From: a virus
Length of the DNA stretch: 21,302 bases
Reading direction: 5' to 3' (one strand)
Virus record (IMG/VR): IMGVR_UViG_3300047354_000221
Location: 1 to 21,302 of that record
The notes beneath the pieces are model-generated. The model did not search any database. It was not told where the DNA came from and worked only from the letters and a program-made list of their open reading frames with translations. Below are positions 14,369-18,563 of the stretch, piece by piece. Position numbers and translations under genes: made by a program. Each line of letters starts with the position of its first letter. The stretch's first letter is position 1.

Positions 14369-14622
14369 TAGAATTCCCTCGCGCTGTCAGGTAAGTATTG
14401 TTTCAATCCATTTTGAATTGATCCTCCTACTTTATAATGCTGTATGGCAACATCTGCCATTTTCTTATCTTCTTGGTTTGATGCAGTGATGTCTACACCT
14501 CTCCAGTTTACTAGTTGCTTAATATGAGGGTTTTCCTCCAAATACTTTTCACGACCAGCAAGAGATAAAAACTTTTCTTCTACCTCACCAGTCTTAGTAT
14601 CTTCAAACTTGTAGATTGGCAT
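14368..14622 (-). CDS. Small FmdB-like hypothetical protein (paralogue of the next gene upstream)
   Basis: The protein has 84 residues, with ATG at 14622. The beginning MPIYKFEDTKTGEVEEKFLS and the segment LEENPHIKQL resemble FmdB-type small proteins (MPxYxF, then a short acidic hairpin). However, the two CxxC zinc-ribbon motifs of true FmdB proteins are missing. The gene immediately upstream begins MPTYPVKNLKTGETKELLMS and has the same ENP spacing, so the two look like an old tandem duplication. The second halves differ: here it is a helix with ADVAIQHYKVGGSIQNG. Function is unknown. It is coupled to phoH. Confidence 0.75.
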   Translation of the reverse strand: MPIYKFEDTKTGEVEEKFLSLAGREKYLEENPHIKQLVNWRGVDITASNQEDKKMADVAIQHYKVGGSIQNGLKQYLPDSAREF

Positions 14623-14623
14623 A

Positions 14624-14854
14624 TTAAGTAAACCGAGATAAGTTAGAGCGTGGGTGTGCTTTCTGCACTTTAGACATTACCTCCTTAAACCCATTATCAA
14701 GTTTAGGGACACCGTAAGTAGTTCCTGCAATGCCTTGTGACCAGTCTTTGTCCCAGTCAGGATTTTCATCCTTCCAAGACATATATTCTTTGCAGGACAT
14801 AAGGAGTTCTTTAGTCTCGCCAGTCTTCAAATTTTTTACAGGATAGGTAGGCAT
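14624..14854 (-). CDS. Small FmdB-like hypothetical protein
   Basis: The protein has 76 residues, with ATG at 14854 overlapping the oxygenase stop (TAATG). The N-terminus MPTYPVKNLKTGETKELLMS and the motif WKDENPDWDKDW parallel the downstream neighbour. The C-terminus, NGFKEVMSKVQKAHPRSNLSRF, resembles the end of phage proteins annotated as FmdB family regulators. Only one Cys is present, so no zinc ribbon can form. It is probably a small soluble protein of the early or middle block. Function is unknown. Confidence 0.75.
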   Translation of the reverse strand: MPTYPVKNLKTGETKELLMSCKEYMSWKDENPDWDKDWSQGIAGTTYGVPKLDNGFKEVMSKVQKAHPRSNLSRFT

Positions 14855-15558
14855 TATTGTGGAGTTAGGATACGTTTAACTTTTTCACCAAAGAAATTAA
14901 TACTGGTGACTCTCATGTCATCTTTATGGACCCCAGAAATAGGTCTTTGTCCATGGTATATATGACCAGGAAACACAACCATTGTGTTGTAACTATCTAG
15001 CACAGTATACAACTCCTTATATTCAGAGTCGTTTCTCCAGGTATCAACGTGTTCAGAACCGAGAGGAGCATCGCTGATCTTCTCATAGAATGTCGTACCT
15101 GCACCCATATTATTGTGGGGATTTAAGTATACCATACAATTATAACATTCGTCAGTATGGGGCCAAAAATATGGGTCCTCTTTGCTGATATCTACTTCCA
15201 TAAACTGATTGAATATTCTCCAAGAGAACATACGAATCCCATCTATCTGCACGTCAAGAATTCTTGCCATGTACTCGTATAGATTAATCTCTACTTGCTT
15301 AGGTTCAGAGCAACGTTCCGCATAGAACTTACCATCATAAAAATTCTTGCCGTTTATATACTCGTCTCCAATAGACTTGTCTAATTGCTGTGCTTGATTG
15401 CGATTACTTTTAATACCACTCTGGGCAACATAATCTCTCACACGATCAGGATACTTGTAGTAATTATCAACAAAAATAAAATATTCCCCGTCAAAGTCAC
15501 AAACTTCAACGGAGACATCATCACTTACCTGAAAGTCTTCTTCGGTAAAAAATTTCAT
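14854..15558 (-). CDS. 2-oxoglutarate/Fe(II) oxygenase-like protein (third, DUF6445-like)
   Basis: The start is the ATG at 15558, which overlaps the ThyX stop (ATGA). The open frame reaches 15606, but that would lie wholly inside thyX. The product has 234 residues. It has FFTEEDFQVSDDVSVEVCDF, then FVDNYYKYPDRVRDYV, a WRIFNQF strand, then PYFWPHTDECYNCMVYLN with an H-x-D metal motif, GAGTTFYE, and YNTMVVFPGHIYHGQRP with the distal His. MRVTSINFF follows with the Arg. This is the arrangement of a double-stranded beta-helix oxygenase and resembles DUF6445 proteins common in marine phages. It belongs to a different branch from the other two oxygenases. The substrate is unknown. Confidence 0.75.
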   Translation of the reverse strand: MKFFTEEDFQVSDDVSVEVCDFDGEYFIFVDNYYKYPDRVRDYVAQSGIKSNRNQAQQLDKSIGDEYINGKNFYDGKFYAERCSEPKQVEINLYEYMARILDVQIDGIRMFSWRIFNQFMEVDISKEDPYFWPHTDECYNCMVYLNPHNNMGAGTTFYEKISDAPLGSEHVDTWRNDSEYKELYTVLDSYNTMVVFPGHIYHGQRPISGVHKDDMRVTSINFFGEKVKRILTPQ

Positions 15559-16256
15559 AGTATCATAATACAAGGTTGATCCATGCCATCGTAATCGTGA
15601 GGACAATCACATTCCTCATCACACCATTCCATGGCACGAGAAATTGTAGGAAACTCACACATAAAGATCTTTTTGATCGCCTTTGCAATATCCATGTGCT
15701 CTTTCTGAGTACCGTTAGCAGATCTCAGAGAAATATAATGGATCCAATTTCTGAGATTGCCCGTCATGTACATTTTGGTTGGTACGCATAAAGGAAGCAC
15801 ATTTCTGGCACATTCCTTTGCAATATTGTCATCTAGCATCTGCTGATACAGATCCATCCCTTGCTGGAAGTGGTGTTGCATCAAGATTTCATACTTTTGC
15901 TTCTTAAAAGGATCAACATCATCAATAGAATTCTGACGATTCTTGGTATCCTGACTACGAAGTTCTGGAAGAGGAATCTTATCAAAACCTAGCAGAGATG
16001 AATCTGCATAGCGTTGCGAAAATTCCTGGAATGTAAATGAACGGTGCCTCAGGATCTGAGCCGCGATTGCTCTAGTTGTGTTAATTTCAACTGTTAGTGT
16101 AGCTTGCTCAAACACACTCCAGTGTCCATGTTTAATACAGTATTTTAGAAGTCCCTCAACCTTAGGATTTTCTTGGTTTGCGGGATTGCTTACTCGTGCA
16201 ATGTACCCAATAGTCTTTTCTGCGTCTGGAGTGACAGCAATCTTACATACTTTCAT
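15555..16256 (-). CDS. thyX: Flavin-dependent thymidylate synthase ThyX
   Basis: The protein has 233 residues, with ATG at 16256. The ThyX signature RHRSFTFQEFSQRY lies at 70-83, with KHGHWSVFEQA before it for flavin and dUMP contacts. ARNVLPLCVPTKMYMTGNLRNWIHYISLR follows as the C-terminal active-site region. ThyX makes dTMP from dUMP with methylene-tetrahydrofolate and FAD/NADPH, feeding phage DNA synthesis. The C-terminus is extended by a Cys/Asp-rich tail (CDEECDCPHDYD) of no known role. Cyanobacteria of the marine picoplankton also use ThyX, so the gene may be of host type. It is coupled to the oxygenase downstream, and glutaredoxin lies about 1.3 kb upstream. Confidence 0.96.
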   Translation of the reverse strand: MKVCKIAVTPDAEKTIGYIARVSNPANQENPKVEGLLKYCIKHGHWSVFEQATLTVEINTTRAIAAQILRHRSFTFQEFSQRYADSSLLGFDKIPLPELRSQDTKNRQNSIDDVDPFKKQKYEILMQHHFQQGMDLYQQMLDDNIAKECARNVLPLCVPTKMYMTGNLRNWIHYISLRSANGTQKEHMDIAKAIKKIFMCEFPTISRAMEWCDEECDCPHDYDGMDQPCIMIL

Positions 16257-16265
16257 GATTTAACG

Positions 16266-16523
16266 TTACTTAAACAAAATACGACATACCCAACACAGTG
16301 CAAATGACTGGAGATATCCAATGGCTGCTAATCCCGTGAATGGAATCAACCAGTTCAATAATAGCATAGCCACGAGTGGAGACACAAACAAATCAAACAA
16401 CATTTTGATGATTTGTTTGGCATTTTCTTCACGCTTCTCCTTTTCAACTAACTCATGTAGTCTTGCTTCAGCTTCTTCATCTTGCTGCTCTGCGACTTTT
16501 TTTGAGTTGAAATAGACACTCAT
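16266..16523 (-). CDS. Small membrane protein, two membrane segments
   Basis: The start is the ATG at 16523 (ATGA overlap with the upstream stop), giving 85 residues. The longer frame from 16556 is unlikely. Residues 1-45 are a charged helix (AEQQDEEAEARLHELVEKEK, probably coiled coil). Two hydrophobic segments follow, around MLFDLFVSPLVAMLLLNWLI and FTGLAAIGYLQSFALCWVC, ending in a short basic tail. The layout of soluble helix plus hairpin of membrane helices would suit an inner-membrane anchor. A holin is conceivable, but no lysis neighbours support it. I do not recognise a family. Confidence 0.7.
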   Translation of the reverse strand: MSVYFNSKKVAEQQDEEAEARLHELVEKEKREENAKQIIKMLFDLFVSPLVAMLLLNWLIPFTGLAAIGYLQSFALCWVCRILFK

Positions 16524-16783
16524 TTTTTCGGTTTTGGTTTCTGAGGATCTTCCCATAGTCTTGGATTTACCGTACCTGCTGCTTGACTGAATGTTTTGAA
16601 ATTTTCTTTGTATTGATCCCAGTAATGATCAAATATGTCAACTTGTTTTTGTGCTAACACAATGTCAAATTCAACTACTCCCTCGTTTACATACTCTACG
16701 AGATATGCTGTACAAGGGAGAGTTTTATCCTTCGCTAGTAAGGGATCACATTTTTCACGAAGAATCGTGATTTTAGTGCTCAA
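16520..16783 (-). CDS. Conserved-looking hypothetical protein, 87 residues
   Basis: The start is decided by the ribosome-binding site. TTG at 16783 lies five bases after GGGGGGAG and overlaps the upstream stop as TTGA. The ATG at 16798 would have that purine run inside the gene and no site before it. The product begins STKITILREKCDPLL and has a middle strand region (CTAYLVEYVNEGVVEFDIVL), an aromatic helix (VDIFDHYWDQYKENF) and a Lys/Pro-rich end. The order, next to the DUF6433-like gene, is one I associate with cyanophages. No function is known. It is a soluble protein with no clear motif. Confidence 0.7.
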   Translation of the reverse strand: MSTKITILREKCDPLLAKDKTLPCTAYLVEYVNEGVVEFDIVLAQKQVDIFDHYWDQYKENFKTFSQAAGTVNPRLWEDPQKPKPKK

Positions 16784-17235
16784 CTTCGCTCCCCCCATTC
16801 AATTCTAGGGAATGCTTCTTTTACCACTGCTGCAGTGATACGATACTTAGATTGAAGGTCTTTGTCTTTAGCCAAAACAATTACTTCTGCTTCACTCTCA
16901 TGCAGTCCTTCAAGCATTTGAATGAATAGGGTCTCTTTCTTCATCATAGGTAGTCTATCATCACCACCCTTAAAAAATCGGTACAGTTTTCTATACTCTT
17001 TAGCGAGTCTAGTATGTTCTGTACCTGCAGGTGCGTCATTAACCGTATAGGGAACTTCCCCTTCAGGCATGACAGAGATCAAACTCTCGTCATAGTTTAT
17101 AATAAGAATTGCACGGAGAGCATTTGTATTGTATGTTCTTAGCAAATCAATTTTTTCTGCCTTTGTCTTAGCGTTGGAGACCTTTTTCAGTACCTCACTA
17201 ATCAACAAAGTATTCACATCAGTTTTTCGTGCCAT
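16780..17235 (-). CDS. DUF6433-like conserved phage protein
   Basis: The protein has 151 residues, with ATG at 17235. It contains LISEVLKKVSNAKTKAEKIDLL, PEGEVPYTVNDAP, RKLYRFFKGGDDRLPMMKKE, LFIQMLEGLHESEAEVIVLAKDKDL and ITAAVVKEAFPRI. I recall this pattern from DUF6433, a family of T4-like phages of cyanobacteria and enterobacteria. It is mainly helical and soluble. The role is unknown; T4 relatives sit among early or middle genes. Eleven bases separate it from the small membrane protein upstream, and its end carries the strong ribosome-binding site of the next gene. Confidence 0.75.
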   Translation of the reverse strand: MARKTDVNTLLISEVLKKVSNAKTKAEKIDLLRTYNTNALRAILIINYDESLISVMPEGEVPYTVNDAPAGTEHTRLAKEYRKLYRFFKGGDDRLPMMKKETLFIQMLEGLHESEAEVIVLAKDKDLQSKYRITAAVVKEAFPRIEWGERS

Positions 17236-17246
17236 GGTTTTAATAA

Positions 17247-17480
17247 TTAGTCATCGTCTTCTTGTTCAATTTCATCCCAAACATCAAAGTTGGGTCTAAT
17301 GTAGATTAACTCATCTTGTAGAATATTACCGTTTTCATCTAGCATTTCTGGATGAGTGACTGACTTAGCATATGCGGCGTTTTCAATGAAATCTTCTACA
17401 TATCCTTTTGCCAACCAGGAGACGGTAATCCCCAAAATAAACGCTCCGATTGTTACCAGAGTCATTAACGCGATTAACAT
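17247..17480 (-). CDS. Small single-pass membrane protein, 77 residues
   Basis: ATG at 17480 is preceded by AAGGGGG six bases upstream, a good ribosome-binding site. The first 25 residues are a membrane helix (LIALMTLVTIGAFILGITVSW), followed by LAKGYVEDFIENAAYA, then HPEMLDENGNILQDELIYI and an acidic end (EIEQEDDD). The same layout occurs in small proteins I recall from cyanomyoviruses, without known function. The acidic part should face the cytoplasm or periplasm depending on topology, and Lys25 favours the cytoplasm. A hairpin could cover its ribosome-binding site (see the adjacent inverted repeat). Confidence 0.75.
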   Translation of the reverse strand: MLIALMTLVTIGAFILGITVSWLAKGYVEDFIENAAYAKSVTHPEMLDENGNILQDELIYIRPNFDVWDEIEQEDDD

Positions 17481-17516
17481 GGTTCCCCCTTAATTTAATT
17501 TTGTTGATCTGGAACC
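17481..17516 (-). promoter_or_regulatory. Inverted repeat over the ribosome-binding site
   Basis: GGTTCC and GGAACC (17516-17511 and 17486-17481 in mRNA order) can pair across a 24-base AT-rich loop. The 3' arm touches the AUG at 17480 and part of the GGGGG ribosome-binding site. It could lower translation when folded. The six-pair stem with a large loop is weak. Confidence 0.35.
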
Positions 17517-17556
17517 TATCCTCCTAAGTGTTAAGTTAGAAGTATTTAGTGCTATT

Positions 17557-17793
17557 TTAGATGAGTTTGTTCTCTCTCAAATATTGAATTGAGTCACTAC
17601 ATCCACCCAATTTCTTTTCGTTCATTAGCACTTGGGGGAAAGTTGCACCTTTACCAAATTCTTGATAGAACTTTTCTCGGTCAAAATGTTCTCCAAGTTT
17701 ATATTCTTGGAAACTCTTATTTTTAGCAGTTAGAACTTGTTTGACTTTATCGCAATAGGGGCATCCACTGCGGGTGTAAACAGCAAAATTCAT
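17557..17793 (-). CDS. grx: Glutaredoxin
   Basis: I choose ATG at 17793, with AAGA six bases upstream, over the ATG at 17799 that directly abuts it. The product has 78 residues with the dithiol site CPYC near the N-terminus, the cis-Pro motif TFPQV, and GGCSD before the last helix: the full thioredoxin-fold glutaredoxin order. It reduces disulfides with glutathione. In T4-like phages it is thought to supply electrons to ribonucleotide reductase, which fits with ThyX nearby. It is a free-standing gene with short gaps on both sides. The extra Cys in GGCSD is common in short phage and cyanobacterial glutaredoxins. Confidence 0.93.
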   Translation of the reverse strand: MNFAVYTRSGCPYCDKVKQVLTAKNKSFQEYKLGEHFDREKFYQEFGKGATFPQVLMNEKKLGGCSDSIQYLRENKLI

Positions 17794-17841
17794 AGTCATT
17801 CTTGAGGGTTGAGCATCAGATTCCGTAACCTATATATCAGA

Positions 17842-18015
17842 TTAACACACCTGGGATTCTTTGTCAATTATCCATGTGGGGGGATGAAAATTACAGTACT
17901 CATTAAAAGTGATTTTCATCTCCTTTTCGGTCAAATTGCAGTGTTTTGCTGCTTTCGGTAAATTCCATTTAGCAGAGAATAGCATCTCCATGGACTCTCG
18001 TGTTTCAATTCTCAT
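17842..18015 (-). CDS. Small conserved-looking protein, 57 residues
   Basis: This short gene starts at ATG 18015 and ends with TAA at 17842-17844. A weak AGG lies five bases before the start. The product begins MRIETRESMEMLFSAKWNLP and continues KAAKHCNLTEKEMKITFNEY, then FHPPTWIID. The middle has the shape of a helix-turn-helix (NLPKAAKHCNLTEKEMKITF), as in small DNA-binding regulators. I have a memory of near-identical small proteins in other cyanomyoviruses, which supports a real gene. The function could be DNA binding, but this is inference from pattern only. It fills what would otherwise be a 290-base gap between glutaredoxin and the gene at 18089. Confidence 0.75.
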   Translation of the reverse strand: MRIETRESMEMLFSAKWNLPKAAKHCNLTEKEMKITFNEYCNFHPPTWIIDKESQVC

Positions 18016-18088
18016 AAAAACCTATAGAAGTCATTTTTTGGCGGCCTTTTTTTTCCGACTTTCTGGGGAATAAAAAGTGAATTTCGTT

Positions 18089-18271
18089 TTAGGACTCAAG
18101 TGTTTTGTTGAACTGCTTGCGACACTTCTTAAGTTCTTTCAGTTCATCCTTGATCATTTGGTAAGCATCTTCGGGAGAGATTCGTCTTGACATCTCCATG
18201 GCAATAGTATACTCAACTCTAGTACCGAAGTGTTTCAGTGCTTCTTCAAATGAATTTAGTTCTTCATACAT
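18089..18271 (-). CDS. Small hypothetical helical protein, 60 residues
   Basis: I favour ATG at 18271 (MYEELNSFEEALKHFGTRVE), overlapping the upstream gene by eight bases. ATG at 18298 would add nine basic residues and a 35-base overlap. The rest, YTIAMEMSRRISPEDAYQMI and KDELKELKKCRKQF, predicts three helices with a Lys-rich end. Proteins of this size and pattern occur in marine T4-like phages. Function is unknown. About 70 bases with no gene follow before 18015. Confidence 0.65.
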   Translation of the reverse strand: MYEELNSFEEALKHFGTRVEYTIAMEMSRRISPEDAYQMIKDELKELKKCRKQFNKTLES

Positions 18272-18563
18272 CTTTTTTATCCAGCGTTGATGCTTCATAG
18301 AGTCCAGAACGATAATATTTTTGAGTCTTCTTCATCTTGCGAACGAAAGTCTTTTCGTTCATGTTCTGTCTTTGTTGAAAGATCTTATTCAATGATGTCA
18401 ATTCATCAATAGTCTTTCTCAACTGTCGTTCTGATTTTTTCTGCTTCATTGGTTGTACTAAATCATCTTCAGTACCCAAAGGTTCAAACTCTGCAGCGTC
18501 TCCATCAATCATGTCCTGAACTTCTTCAGGCAATTGGTCTTTAGGAATTTTTGGTAGGTCCAT
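18264..18563 (-). CDS. Hypothetical helical protein, 99 residues
   Basis: ATG at 18563 overlaps the stop of the large structural gene (TAATG). The N-terminus is Pro/acidic (LPKIPKDQLPEEVQDMIDGD). Residues 38-90 are strongly basic and helical (KQKKSERQLRKTIDELTSLN, then VRKMKKTQKYYRSGLYEAS), possibly a short coiled coil that binds nucleic acid or protein. I do not recognise a family. It is coupled to the fibre-like gene, yet its neighbours downstream look like early genes. A transcript boundary may lie nearby, but no terminator or late promoter is visible. Confidence 0.7.
   Translation of the reverse strand: MDLPKIPKDQLPEEVQDMIDGDAAEFEPLGTEDDLVQPMKQKKSERQLRKTIDELTSLNKIFQQRQNMNEKTFVRKMKKTQKYYRSGLYEASTLDKKDV

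Noticed and set aside
16266-16523. Holin call for the two-segment membrane protein
   Set aside because: The long charged N-terminal helix and the absence of lysis genes nearby give no positive support, so it is left as a membrane protein of unknown role.
18030-18056. T-rich run around GGCGGCC as a possible terminator
   Set aside because: On the coding (minus) strand it is A-rich, the central GC block cannot form a stable stem, and transcription continues into a gene directly after it.
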